Positions 43,070-51,855 of a stretch of 64,000 nt of DNA are shown piece after piece. A program made the translations under genes and the position numbers. The stretch comes from Actinomadura spongiicola (lineage in GTDB: Bacteria; Actinomycetota; Actinomycetes; Streptosporangiales; Streptosporangiaceae): assembly GCF_003432485.1 (NCBI RefSeq), contig NZ_QVNQ01000005.1, positions 372,001-436,000 on the forward strand, written 5' to 3'. Below the pieces are notes generated by a model. The model made no database searches and was not told where the DNA came from. It worked only from the letters and a program-made list of their open reading frames with translations. Numbering within the stretch: position 1 is the first letter of the stretch; every line of letters begins with the position of its first letter.

Positions 43070-45064
43070 GTGAACGAACAACTCCTGCGGCTCGGCCGGG
43101 ACCTGCACGCCACCGTGGAGTGGCGGCTGCGCAAGCAGATGCTGCCGCACTACCTAACCGCCGCCGTGCTGGCGGCAGGCCTCACCGTGACCAACCTGCC
43201 AGCGCACGTGTCGACCACCAGTACCGCACTAGCGATTACATGCCTGACCGCCACCGTGGCAGGGGTGATCATGTGGCGGATGAGGTCGACCCCATGGCGT
43301 CCTTGGATCCCACGCGTGGCCATCACCGGCGCCGCGGCGGCCGGATGGCTGACGGCCGCTGCGGCCCTCGGCATGGGTCTGGTCCTGGTCGCGGTGCTGA
43401 TCGCGACAGAGATCATGCTGGCCGCCCGCTGGTGGCAGCACTGCCGCCCCGGACACCCCGACCCATCCCAGTCCGCGCCACACACCGGCGCCCAACCCCA
43501 AGCCACCCGACCGGCCCCAGAACCGGCTCAGGATCCGGCCGTGCCCCCCATCCGGAAGGCGGACACCACCGCCACCCTCGATGTCGCCCTGCCGGTACCC
43601 GCCAACCCCACAGAGGACTCCGCAGACGACATGGGAGATATGGCCGCGGAGGGCCTCGTAGACGACCACATGACCAGCCCCGCGGTCGACGTAGAGGTCG
43701 ATGACGATGACGCCGCCCCCAAGGTGATCGTGGAGGAACTGCGTCGCCATGGCGTGCGCGCCACCGTGGTGGGGGCGACGGCGGGCCCACAGGTGATCCG
43801 CTACGGCCTCGCGCTGGGCGATGGCGTCAAGATCTCCAAGGTCCGCGCTCTGGTGGAAAACCTCGGCGTCGCACTGGGACGCGCCAACCTGCGGCTCATC
43901 GCTCCCGTACCCGGACAACCGGGCGTGGTCGGCCTAGAAGTGCCCAACCCCCGTCGGCGCAGCGTGCACTTGGCCGATGTGCTGCGCTCACCGGCCGCCA
44001 CCGGCGAGCACCATCCGATGATCGTCGGGCTGGGCCAGGACGTCGAGGGTCGCCCCGTGGTGGTCAACCTGGCTGCGATGCCGCACATCCTGATCGCGGG
44101 CGCCACCGGAGCGGGCAAATCCACCGCGCTGAACGCCATCATCGCCTCCATCCTGATCCGCGCCGCCCCCGCCGACGTCCGCATGGTGCTCATCGACCCC
44201 AAACGGGTCGAACTGGCCGCCTACACCGGCATCCCGCACCTGCTCACCCCGATCATCACCAACCCCCGCCAGGCCTCCGAGGCGCTGCAATGGGTGGTCG
44301 GGGAAATGGACCGCCGCTACGACGACCTAGCCGCCTCCGGGTACCGGCACATCGACGACTTCAACCAGGCGGTCAAGACGGGCAGGTTAACCGCGCCGCC
44401 CGACTCGGACCGGGTGTACAGGCCCTACCCCTACCTGCTGGTGGTCGTGGACGAACTCGCCGACCTGATGATGGTCGCGCCACGCGATGTGGAGGGCTCG
44501 GTCGTGCGTATCACCCAGCTCGCCCGCGCCGCCGGGATCCACCTGGTGCTGGCGACCCAGCGCCCCAGCGTGGACGTGGTCACCGGGTTGATCAAGGCCA
44601 ACGTGCCGTCCCGGTTGGCGTTCGCGGTCTCCTCCCTGGCCGACAGCCGCGTGATCCTCGACCAGCCGGGCGCCGAGAAACTGCTGGGCGCTGGTGACGC
44701 GCTGCTGGCACCGGCCGGGGCCAACCAGCACATCCGCCTGCAAGGCGCGCTCATCACCAGCGAACAGATCACCCAGGTCGTCGAACACGCCAAGTCCCGG
44801 TATCCGGTCACCCCACCGCACAGCGACCTGCACCCGCCGGCCCCCAACAGAGCGGCCACTAACAGCTCAGGTTCGCAGACCGCCACCGACCCGCTGACCA
44901 CACCCCAAGAGCAGGTCATGCAGGTGATCAGAGCGGCGCCGGCGACCACCACCCAAATCCTCACCCGCACCGGGCTGCCCGCTCAACAGGTCGAAGAGCT
45001 GCTGAGCCAGCTCACCCGATTCGGCTACCTGGTCAAAACCGCAGACCACTACGAGATCCCTTAA
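43070..45064 (+). CDS. FtsK/SpoIIIE-family DNA translocase (transfer protein)
   Basis: 664-aa protein from GTG 43070 (GAAGGGGGGA upstream). The N-terminal 130 residues contain about four hydrophobic segments. The FtsK motor follows: an alpha/beta domain (VRATVVGATAGPQVIRYGL), Walker A GATGAGKST (about 343-351), LIDPKRVEL, Walker B YLLVVVDELADLM (about 452), and VLATQRPSVDVVTG. The end is a winged-helix gamma-like domain (TTPQEQVMQVIRAAPATTT). Actinomycete conjugation uses one such motor to move double-stranded DNA. The gamma-like tail makes this closer to chromosomal FtsK than to the shorter TraSA type. Confidence 0.92.
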   Translation: MNEQLLRLGRDLHATVEWRLRKQMLPHYLTAAVLAAGLTVTNLPAHVSTTSTALAITCLTATVAGVIMWRMRSTPWRPWIPRVAITGAAAAGWLTAAAALGMGLVLVAVLIATEIMLAARWWQHCRPGHPDPSQSAPHTGAQPQATRPAPEPAQDPAVPPIRKADTTATLDVALPVPANPTEDSADDMGDMAAEGLVDDHMTSPAVDVEVDDDDAAPKVIVEELRRHGVRATVVGATAGPQVIRYGLALGDGVKISKVRALVENLGVALGRANLRLIAPVPGQPGVVGLEVPNPRRRSVHLADVLRSPAATGEHHPMIVGLGQDVEGRPVVVNLAAMPHILIAGATGAGKSTALNAIIASILIRAAPADVRMVLIDPKRVELAAYTGIPHLLTPIITNPRQASEALQWVVGEMDRRYDDLAASGYRHIDDFNQAVKTGRLTAPPDSDRVYRPYPYLLVVVDELADLMMVAPRDVEGSVVRITQLARAAGIHLVLATQRPSVDVVTGLIKANVPSRLAFAVSSLADSRVILDQPGAEKLLGAGDALLAPAGANQHIRLQGALITSEQITQVVEHAKSRYPVTPPHSDLHPPAPNRAATNSSGSQTATDPLTTPQEQVMQVIRAAPATTTQILTRTGLPAQQVEELLSQLTRFGYLVKTADHYEIP

Positions 45065-45161
45065 CCGGGGCGGCACCTGACCGAGGGGCGACGGCAGCGC
45101 CGGCGCCCCCGCCGCGCCCTGCGCAAAAGCTCGCCCCCGATCTGCTCAGGAGGTAATTCCG

Positions 45162-45728
45162 GTGGCCAACGCCGCAGGCCGGTTCGTTCGCATCGCCCTG
45201 GTCAGCGTGCTGGCCTATCACGTCAGCACCATCGCCCGCGAAGACGCCAAGGGCGACGACACCGACGGGACTCGTCCCCAGGCCACGACCGAGGCCGGGG
45301 CCGGACTTGGTCGACGCATCGTCGCCGAAGCCAAAGCGCAACGCGGAGTCCCGTACTCGTGGGGCGGTGGCGGCGCCAATGGCAAGAGCCGCGGAATCTG
45401 CTGCTCACCCGGCGGATACGACGGACGTAAGACCACCGGGTTCGACTGCTCCGGACTCGTCCAATACGCGGTCTACCAGGCATCCGACGGCCGGATCACC
45501 ATGCCGCGCGTCGCCCACGACCAAGTCCGACGCGGCAAACCCGTCACCAGGGCATCGATGCGACCCGGCGACCTGATCGGCTTCGACCACGGTCAAGGCG
45601 TCACCCACATCGGTATCTACGTCGGCGACGGCCGCATGGTACACGCGCCCCAAACCGGCGACGTCGTCAAGGTGTCATCCCTGGCATCCCGCAAACATCA
45701 GCGTTGGATCATCCGCCGACTCCGCTGA
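45162..45728 (+). CDS. NlpC/P60-family peptidoglycan hydrolase
   Basis: 188-aa exported hydrolase from GTG 45162 (AGGAGG upstream). A short hydrophobic N-terminus can act as a signal or anchor. The catalytic domain has Cys in FDCSGLVQYAVYQA, the His in GVTHIGIYVGDGRMVHAP and a third polar residue after it: the Cys-His-His/Asn triad. A disulphide-like CCSPGG insertion precedes the catalytic Cys. It cuts D-Glu-mDAP type peptide bonds; next to the Tra motor it likely loosens the wall during transfer. Confidence 0.9.
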   Translation: MANAAGRFVRIALVSVLAYHVSTIAREDAKGDDTDGTRPQATTEAGAGLGRRIVAEAKAQRGVPYSWGGGGANGKSRGICCSPGGYDGRKTTGFDCSGLVQYAVYQASDGRITMPRVAHDQVRRGKPVTRASMRPGDLIGFDHGQGVTHIGIYVGDGRMVHAPQTGDVVKVSSLASRKHQRWIIRRLR

Positions 45729-46013
45729 CCAGCCCTCCGACGCCCCTCCCATCCGCGGCGACCAGACCGATGGGCAGATCTGGCGGGTTCAGCTTCTCAG
45801 GCCACCACGCCGATCACTCCGGTACGCACCCTGCGCCTATGGCGCGCCTCAGCCCGCATGAAGCGGCCTGCTGCGCTGGCGAACTGAGGACCAAGGTCGC
45901 CGAGAACTCCGTTGCGCTTTCGGTCAACCAGGGCCGCCACCACAGCGATCGGCTCCACGCCACGTGCTGTGACCACTCGACCGCCAACTCAATCCGACTC
46001 GGAGGAACTCGCC

Positions 46014-46361
46014 ATGCATTTCGATCTCGACGAGTCACTCATTCCCTTCGACCAGGCCCTCCACGGCCTGGTGCCCTTGGACACTATCGCCGCCTTGGAA
46101 AGAGAGTGGAAGGCCACGAAGGTCGACGAGTGGTGCGCCGTCTCCGCTCTCCGCCACGCCGCCACTGGGCTGCGCCGCGCCACTGGCCGCCCCGACGCCG
46201 CACCGATCGAGTTCGTCCTCACCGACGCTGCACAGAAGGCCCCCGGTGATGCCCGGGTCCGCCGCGCCCTGGCCGCCTACGAGCAGGCCGCAACCGTCTA
46301 CGAGGGCGTCCGCTCCCACCTCGCCGACCTCCGCAACCGCGCCACCATCCCGGCCACCTGA
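46014..46361 (+). CDS. Small helical element protein, unknown
   Basis: 115-aa protein from ATG 46014 with GGAGG ahead. Helical repeats with VPLDTIAALEREWKATKVDEW and RVRRALAAYEQAATVYEGVR suggest a helical bundle. It precedes the replication gene and may be regulatory. Family not recognised. Confidence 0.6.
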   Translation: MHFDLDESLIPFDQALHGLVPLDTIAALEREWKATKVDEWCAVSALRHAATGLRRATGRPDAAPIEFVLTDAAQKAPGDARVRRALAAYEQAATVYEGVRSHLADLRNRATIPAT

Positions 46362-46486
46362 CCGCCCGTCTCGGGCCGGGGCCACCCGGCCGCATCGGTG
46401 GGTTCACCGACAACCTCAGCGCCGCGGGCACCCGCACTCCGTCACTGAAGATCCACCGCCTGCCGGACTCCAAGGGGGCAATCTGC

Positions 46487-48481
46487 ATGGCCAACCTCAC
46501 GGTGGTCGCCGACCCCGACGACAACGCCGACTTCTCCCGCACCCTGCCCCACGACATCGGCGCCGAGCAGCGAGTGCTAGGCGCGATGATGCTCTCCCTT
46601 CGCGCCGTCACCGAAGCCCGCGAGCTATTGGACGGCACCGAGTTCTACCGACCCGCCCACCAGGTGATCTGGCAGGCGATCTGCTCTCTCGCCGACCGCG
46701 GCGACCCGTGCGAGCCAACCGCGGTCGCCGCCGAACTCGGCCCCCGCCCACTCGACAAGGTCGGCGGCGGCCCCTACCTGCACACCCTGATTACGGAGAC
46801 GGTGTCATCCGCCCAGGTCGGTTTCTACGCCCACCGGCTCGCCGACCTGGCCTATGCCCGCGACGTGGCCACCACCGGCATCCGCCTCACCCAGCTCGGC
46901 CACCAGGCCGCCGACGGCGACACCGCCGACCTGCGCGCCGCCGTCACCGCCGCCGTCCAGCAGATCACTACCCCCAACAGCCGCGGCTGGGCCGACCCCA
47001 CGCCGCTGGAGGTCGCCCGCACACTGCCGGACTTCCCGCTGTGGGAGCTGCCGGACTGGCTCGGCGAGTACGCCGCCCGGCTGGCCGAGCAGACCCAGAC
47101 CCCGACAGACCTCGCCGGCTGCCTGGCGCTCGCGGTGCTCGCGGTCGCCGCCGGCGGCAAGATCTGGGTCGGCCCCCGCGGCTGGAGCGAGCCGACCAAC
47201 CTGTTCATCGTCATCGCGCTCGGCCCCGCCAACCGCAAGTCCGAGGTGTTCAAGGTGATGACCGCCCCGATCCGCGCGGCCGAGGCCGCCCTGCGCGAAC
47301 AGGCCCAGCCGCAGATCGACGACATCGCGCTCCAGCGGCGCGTGGCCGAAGCCGACCTGGACAAGGCCGAGAAGGCCGCGATCAACGCCATCGACAACGT
47401 CGTCCGTCAGCAGCATATGGACGACGCCAAGATCGCCGCGCAGAAGCTGCAGGAACTCCAGGTACCGGCCGAGCCGCGGCTGTTCTCCGACGACGCCACC
47501 CCCGAGGTGCTCACCTCCCTGCTGGCCCGGCAGGGAGGGCGCATGGCGGTGCTGTCTCCGGAGGGGGAGGTCTTCTCCATCGCCGCAGGTCGCTACAGCG
47601 GCGCTCCGAACTTCGCCGTCCTCAAGCACGGGCACGCCGGCGAAGGGATGCGCATCGACCGCGTCGGCCGCGCGTCGGAGACCATCGACTCCGCGCACGT
47701 CACCCTCGGCGTGTGCACCCAGCCGGACGTGCTCACCGGGCTCGCCGCCACGCCGGAGTTCCGCGGCCAAGGCCTGCTCGGCCGGATTCTGTACGCCGTC
47801 CCGGACTCGCTGCTGGGCTACCGCGACCCCAACCCCGAACTCGTACCCGACCACATCACCCAGGCCTACGACACCACCCTGACCCAGCTCATCACCCGAC
47901 TGCACGCCCTACCCGAACCGATCACCCTGACCCTCGACAGAGCAGCAAACGCCGCAGTCCACGACCTGCTACGCGATACCGAACCCCGCTACCGTCCCGG
48001 CAACGACCTGGCCCACATGCCCGACTGGGGCGGCAAATACCCCGGCGCCGTCGTCCGCATCGCCGGGCTCCTCCACATTGCCCACCACCATCACGGCACC
48101 TGGACCCAGCCGATCACCGAAGCCACTTTCACCGCCGCCCGCCACATCGGCGAGTACTTCCTCACCCACGCCCAGGCCGCCTACGACCTGATCGGCGCCG
48201 ACCCCGACCTCGCCGACGCCCGCGCACTGCGCGACTGGATCGCCCGCACCGGCACCCACAGGTTCACCGCGAGCGACGCCGTCCAGGCCCTCCGGCCACG
48301 CTTCCGCAAGGTCGCCGATCTCGACCCCGGCCTGCGCGTCCTGGAAGCCCACAACTGGATCCGCCGCCTACCAACACCACCCCGTGGGAAAGGTCCTGGA
48401 CGCAGCCGCGCCGCCCTCTACGAGGTCCACCCGGACACCCTTGCGCTCACCTCCGCAGTGGATGCGGGGCCGAGTTCGTGA
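46487..48481 (+). CDS. DnaB N-terminal domain fused to DUF3987: element replication protein
   Basis: 664-aa protein. Residues about 12-115 match the replicative helicase N-terminal domain (LPHDIGAEQRVLGAMMLS, then FYRPAHQVIWQAICSLADRG), which binds primase. The rest is DUF3987 (LPDWLGEYAARLAEQTQTP, VGPRGWSEPTNLFIVIALGPANRKS, VFKVMTAPI), a family with a RecA-like fold seen in mobile-element primase/helicase proteins; the P-loop is degenerate (GPANRKSEV). It ends with a winged-helix-like region before DPGLRVLEAHNWIRR. Likely initiates or loads the element's replication. The 60-base palindrome lies just after it. Confidence 0.82.
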   Translation: MANLTVVADPDDNADFSRTLPHDIGAEQRVLGAMMLSLRAVTEARELLDGTEFYRPAHQVIWQAICSLADRGDPCEPTAVAAELGPRPLDKVGGGPYLHTLITETVSSAQVGFYAHRLADLAYARDVATTGIRLTQLGHQAADGDTADLRAAVTAAVQQITTPNSRGWADPTPLEVARTLPDFPLWELPDWLGEYAARLAEQTQTPTDLAGCLALAVLAVAAGGKIWVGPRGWSEPTNLFIVIALGPANRKSEVFKVMTAPIRAAEAALREQAQPQIDDIALQRRVAEADLDKAEKAAINAIDNVVRQQHMDDAKIAAQKLQELQVPAEPRLFSDDATPEVLTSLLARQGGRMAVLSPEGEVFSIAAGRYSGAPNFAVLKHGHAGEGMRIDRVGRASETIDSAHVTLGVCTQPDVLTGLAATPEFRGQGLLGRILYAVPDSLLGYRDPNPELVPDHITQAYDTTLTQLITRLHALPEPITLTLDRAANAAVHDLLRDTEPRYRPGNDLAHMPDWGGKYPGAVVRIAGLLHIAHHHHGTWTQPITEATFTAARHIGEYFLTHAQAAYDLIGADPDLADARALRDWIARTGTHRFTASDAVQALRPRFRKVADLDPGLRVLEAHNWIRRLPTPPRGKGPGRSRAALYEVHPDTLALTSAVDAGPSS

Positions 48482-48537
48482 TTCCGCGGCCGCTACACGC
48501 AGTGACCAGCGCGAGGGCTCGAATCGAGCCTTGCGCC

Positions 48538-48597
48538 CTGCAGGCCTGCAGGAAATGCAGAGAAATTGATTGTTCTGCATTTCCTGCAGGCCTGCAG
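48538..48597. repeat. 60-base perfect palindrome, 24-bp arms
   Basis: Arms 48538-48561 and 48574-48597 are exact complements around a 12-base AT-rich loop (GAAATTGATTGT). Each arm contains the sub-palindrome CTGCAGGCCTGCAG. Just left, GGCTCGA-A-TCGAGCC (48516-48530) is a second dyad. The site lies in the 263-base gap between the DnaB/DUF3987 gene and the excisionase gene. It may be a replication origin, a transfer site or a terminator; the AT-rich loop and sub-palindromes favour a protein-binding site. Confidence 0.85.
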
Positions 48598-48744
48598 CCG
48601 TACAGGGCCCCGCCCAGGTGCCAACGCTCCACACCATCCGTAATCGCGCCCAATCACCCGACCACACGCCAAAGCGACCAGGCCTTACCCACCGCCAAGA
48701 GGATCCGACCGGGCCGCACCCCCACGAAGGAGGCACCGCCCATC

Positions 48745-48966
48745 ATGAACGCCGCCAACGCCGAGCCGCAGCTGCAGCAGAAGATCTTTTACCGAATCAC
48801 CGAGGCCATGGACCTGCTGTCCCTCAGCCGCAGCGTCATCTATGAGGAGATCCGCAGCGGCCGCCTCCGTACCGTGACCCGTGGGCGGACCCGCCTCGTC
48901 CCCGCCACCGCCCTCACCGAGTACGCCCAACTCCTGGAGCGCGAGGCCGAGGGCGAGGTGGCCTGA
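48745..48966 (+). CDS. Excisionase-type helix-turn-helix protein
   Basis: 73-aa MerR-like/excisionase DNA-binding protein from ATG 48745 (GAAGGAGG upstream). KIFYRITEAMDLLSLSRSVIYEEIRSGRLRTV is the usual excisionase helix-turn-wing, and GRTRLVP a wing. It directs integrase towards excision. Its stop and the integrase start share a base (TGATG), so both are made together. Confidence 0.85.
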   Translation: MNAANAEPQLQQKIFYRITEAMDLLSLSRSVIYEEIRSGRLRTVTRGRTRLVPATALTEYAQLLEREAEGEVA

Positions 48967-50327
48967 TGGCCAAGACAGCCCTCGCCACACCCGATGATCC
49001 AGACGAGCCGGGCCGGGCGCCGAAGAGCAGCAGGCGCACGAACCCGAAAGACACGGAACTCGGCAAGGAGGCACGAGCGCGCAAGCGCAGCCGCGCGAAC
49101 GGCGAAGGATCGATCTTCCCGTACCGGAACGGCTGGGCCTGCTACGTCTGGGTCACCACTCCGGCCGGTGATCGCCGCCGGAAATGGCGGTACGGCCAGT
49201 CCCGCGACGCCGTCCACGACAAGTACGTCAAGCTCCTGGCCGAAGCGGCAGACGGACCGATCACCACGACCATTCCGACACTGGACCAGCACGTCGCATA
49301 CTGGCTGGCCGAGGCGGTGATCGAACCCGATTACGCGCCGCTGACGATCTCCACCTATGAGACGCACACCAGGCTGCACATCCGCCCCTACCTGGGATCC
49401 AAGCGACTGGACCGGCTCACCATCCGGGACGTCCGCTCGTGGATCAACAAACTGCGCACCACGTGCCAGTGCTGCAAGCAGGGCAAGGACGCAGCCCGAC
49501 GACCGGCTAAGCGGCGATGCTGCGCGCTGGAGAAGCGGAAGTGCTGCAAGCAGGTCCTGTCCGAGCGGAGTGTCCAAGACGTGCTCGGCTGTCTGCGAAG
49601 TGTCCTGTCCAACGCCGTGACCGAGGAGATCATCAGTAAGAACGTGGCCACGAAGTTGAAGTTGCCCAGGCCTCGCCGGACCCGAGTCAAGCCGTGGTCG
49701 GTCAAGGACGCCAGCCGGTTCCTGGAAGCCACGCGGGAGGCGGGAGAAGCGCTGTACGCCGCTTTCGTGCTCACCCTCATCCTGGGGTTGCGGAAGGGGG
49801 AGGTTCTCGGGCTCACTTGGGAGCAAGTCGACCTCGACGCCGGGGAGTTGTGGGTGGGCGAGCAGCTCCAACGAGTCCGTCGGCAGCTGCTGCGCCGTCA
49901 GGTCAAGACCGAAGCGTCGGAGAACGGCCTGCCGATCCCTGCGATCTGCATCGCCGCGCTCCGGCAACGCAAGGAGGAGCAGGACGCGGACCGCGAGCAG
50001 TTCGCCGACCGTTGGACTGAGACTGGTCTGGTGTTCACCACGCGGTATGGCACACCGATCGAACCCCGGAACTTCAACCGAAGCTTCGACCGATGGATCG
50101 AGCACCTCAGCCTGCCCCGGATCACCGTCCACGGCACGCGCAAGACCTGCGCGACACTCCTGGCCGCACTGGATGTGCACCCCAGGATCGCTATGCGGAT
50201 CCTCCGACACAGCAAGATCGCAGTCACGATGGAGATCTATACCGAGGCGACCGACGACGACACCCGAGAAGCGCTTCGGAAGCTAGGCAGTTGCCTGGAC
50301 GGCCGACCGGCCGACGGAACCCGATAG
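48966..50327 (+). CDS. int: Tyrosine-family site-specific integrase
   Basis: 453-aa phage-type integrase. Arm-binding and core-binding SAM-like domains come first (ending about residue 170), then a Cys-rich insertion (CQCC, RRCC, RKCC) seen in many actinomycete element integrases. The catalytic domain has Arg in LILGLRKGEVLGLTW (about 276), His-x-x-Arg in VHGTRKT (about 389-392) and the Tyr near 425 in MEIYTEAT. The H-x-x-R context HGTRKT departs from the usual HDLRHT but keeps the critical residues. It is coupled to the excisionase gene. No tRNA-Val copy is visible beside it. Confidence 0.92.
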   Translation: MAKTALATPDDPDEPGRAPKSSRRTNPKDTELGKEARARKRSRANGEGSIFPYRNGWACYVWVTTPAGDRRRKWRYGQSRDAVHDKYVKLLAEAADGPITTTIPTLDQHVAYWLAEAVIEPDYAPLTISTYETHTRLHIRPYLGSKRLDRLTIRDVRSWINKLRTTCQCCKQGKDAARRPAKRRCCALEKRKCCKQVLSERSVQDVLGCLRSVLSNAVTEEIISKNVATKLKLPRPRRTRVKPWSVKDASRFLEATREAGEALYAAFVLTLILGLRKGEVLGLTWEQVDLDAGELWVGEQLQRVRRQLLRRQVKTEASENGLPIPAICIAALRQRKEEQDADREQFADRWTETGLVFTTRYGTPIEPRNFNRSFDRWIEHLSLPRITVHGTRKTCATLLAALDVHPRIAMRILRHSKIAVTMEIYTEATDDDTREALRKLGSCLDGRPADGTR

Positions 50328-50516
50328 TCCGAGCGATTGAGGGCCGGTCATCCCACACGTTCGGCTGGCCGGTCTTCGTCGTTTCGACGGCCATGCGACA
50401 GGTAGGACTGGTGGCGTGGGACATGTCCCTGGAGGGCAACACGGGTGCGTTGAGCGTCTCCCCTGCGGGATCCTGGCCGCTTACTGCTGTATTTCGTAGC
50501 TGTACAGAGACCGAAA

Positions 50517-50544
50517 AGGCCGGTTCCTTGGTCGGAACCGGCCT
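50517..50544. terminator. Hairpin after the integrase gene
   Basis: AGGCCGGTTCC (50517-50527) and its exact complement (50534-50544) around TTGGTC, 190 bases after the integrase stop. It likely ends element transcription; AAAA precedes it. Confidence 0.65.
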
Positions 50545-50991
50545 GTGACCTGGGTGGGCCACAAGCCAACCCACTGGAACGCAACAGCCCAGGTCAGCGC
50601 CCTAGAGTCCCTCATAGCCAAGCTCCCCGACATCACCGCACCGCTTGTCGAGCAGAAACGCCCCACCCCTCGCCGTGCCAAACAGCTCAAGGCCGAGCAA
50701 GCCACGGAACTGGTCCAGGCGTACGAAGCAGGCGCCACCCTCCATCAGCTTGCCGCACGGTTCGGTATCCATCGGGCCACAGTAAGCAACATCCTCAACC
50801 GCCACCGTGTGAAGACCCGTTGGCGTCGCCTCACCGAGGAAGACATCGACGAAGCAGCCTGCCTGTACGAAGAGGGCTTGTCGCTCGCTCGCGTGGCCGA
50901 ACAACTTGGCGTGAGCGCTGACGGTGTCCGCTACCAGCTCCGCAAGCGCGGGGTGAAGATGCGTGGGCCGCACGAGCGAAAGCGTTCCTGA
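50545..50991 (+). CDS. Helix-turn-helix protein, possible recombinase remnant
   Basis: 148-aa protein with two similar HTH units: AGATLHQLAARFGIHRATVSN (about 60-80) and EGLSLARVAEQLGVSADGVRY (about 110-130). The Ala-Lys-Gln-Leu segment before them resembles the tail of large serine recombinases or their partner proteins in actinomycetes. The start is uncertain (GTG 50545 or 50554) because it overlaps the hairpin. It may be an independent regulator or the surviving end of a recombinase gene. Confidence 0.6.
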   Translation: MTWVGHKPTHWNATAQVSALESLIAKLPDITAPLVEQKRPTPRRAKQLKAEQATELVQAYEAGATLHQLAARFGIHRATVSNILNRHRVKTRWRRLTEEDIDEAACLYEEGLSLARVAEQLGVSADGVRYQLRKRGVKMRGPHERKRS

Positions 50992-51111
50992 GCTGGCCAG
51001 GCGCTGGTCGTACCGCCTCCGCTCCTCGCCCTTTGGGTCAGCGAGCGGGGCACGCACTTTCTCCCATCGACACCGAATACAGCCATTAGAAATTTCTGGC
51101 AGCCACATAGA

Positions 51112-51161
51112 GCAAGCAATGCAAGGCAGTCCCTTATTCATTGCGCAATTCCATTGCTTGC
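51112..51161. promoter_or_regulatory. Inverted repeat and AT-rich promoter before the RHH-like gene
   Basis: GCAAGCAATG (51112-51121) and CATTGCTTGC (51152-51161) form a perfect 10-bp inverted repeat; ATTGCGCAAT (51140-51149) is a nested palindrome. The region up to 51209 is AT-rich, unlike the neighbourhood, and contains TATAAA-like boxes. A regulator binding here would control the RHH-like/Gabija genes. Confidence 0.5.
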
Positions 51162-51208
51162 GCTATAAATTGAATAGTTATCGTTACATTGCACAACAAG
51201 GAGACTAT

Positions 51209-51580
51209 ATGGCCGAGGAAGCAGCAAGTCAATCACCAGACCCGCCTAATGAAGGTGAAACCGAGCGCAAGCTCGTCGTCTTTGCTCCACGCATCGACCC
51301 AACGTTACGAGAGCAGATCGAAGGGATACGAGGCATCACAGGACAAACTGTCAATGAAGTGGGCCAAGAAGCCCTCCAGGGCTGGGTCGAGGGCAAGCTT
51401 GGTGACGAAGATGTACGCGCCAAGGCCATGGAAGGAATCGAGGAAGAAGAGCGCAGACTACAAGACCGGCGTGACGCAATTGCAAAGGTGTTGGGGTCGG
51501 CAGCTACTCCGAGCGAAAAGGCACCGGAGGGCGGTGGCACTGGCCGGGGTGGTCGGCGGGGGAAGAGTGCCGATACGTAG
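51209..51580 (+). CDS. Ribbon-helix-helix-like small protein
   Basis: 123-aa protein from ATG 51209 (AAGGAG upstream). KLVVFAPRIDPTLREQIEGIRGITGQTVNEVGQEAL fits a short strand plus two helices, as in RHH repressors, followed by an acidic coiled coil (AMEGIEEEERRLQDRRDAIA) and a Gly-rich tail. It sits upstream of the Gabija-like pair and may regulate it; a separate role is possible. Confidence 0.55.
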   Translation: MAEEAASQSPDPPNEGETERKLVVFAPRIDPTLREQIEGIRGITGQTVNEVGQEALQGWVEGKLGDEDVRAKAMEGIEEEERRLQDRRDAIAKVLGSAATPSEKAPEGGGTGRGGRRGKSADT

Positions 51581-51855
51581 ACGAAACTACGCATCTGAGA
51601 TGTTTGTCCAAGCAAGAATACCGAATCCAGTTCGGCGAGGAGGTGCACTATCAGACCGGGATGTCCGGGACCCCGGACTACTCTCGTCTAGTCATTTTGG
51701 GCGATCTTCCTCGTTGGATCGATCCACGTTAGCACACGAGCGATAACTCTAACCCCAAGAGAGCCGTCGACCCCAGGCAGTGCGGACGCCCTGACGTTCC
51801 CGCCCCCTCGGGTAATAGCATCACGGAAACTACAGCTAACGCAGATTTGAGAAAC

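Noticed and set aside
46246..48744. Upstream part of the open frame that ends in the excisionase
   Set aside because: It overlaps the DnaB/DUF3987 gene in another phase and is Arg/Pro-rich; only the part from ATG 48745 has a ribosome site and HTH.
51189..51746. An alternative 185-codon frame over the RHH-like gene
   Set aside because: The 51209 frame has the ribosome site and a regular fold pattern; this one is unsupported.
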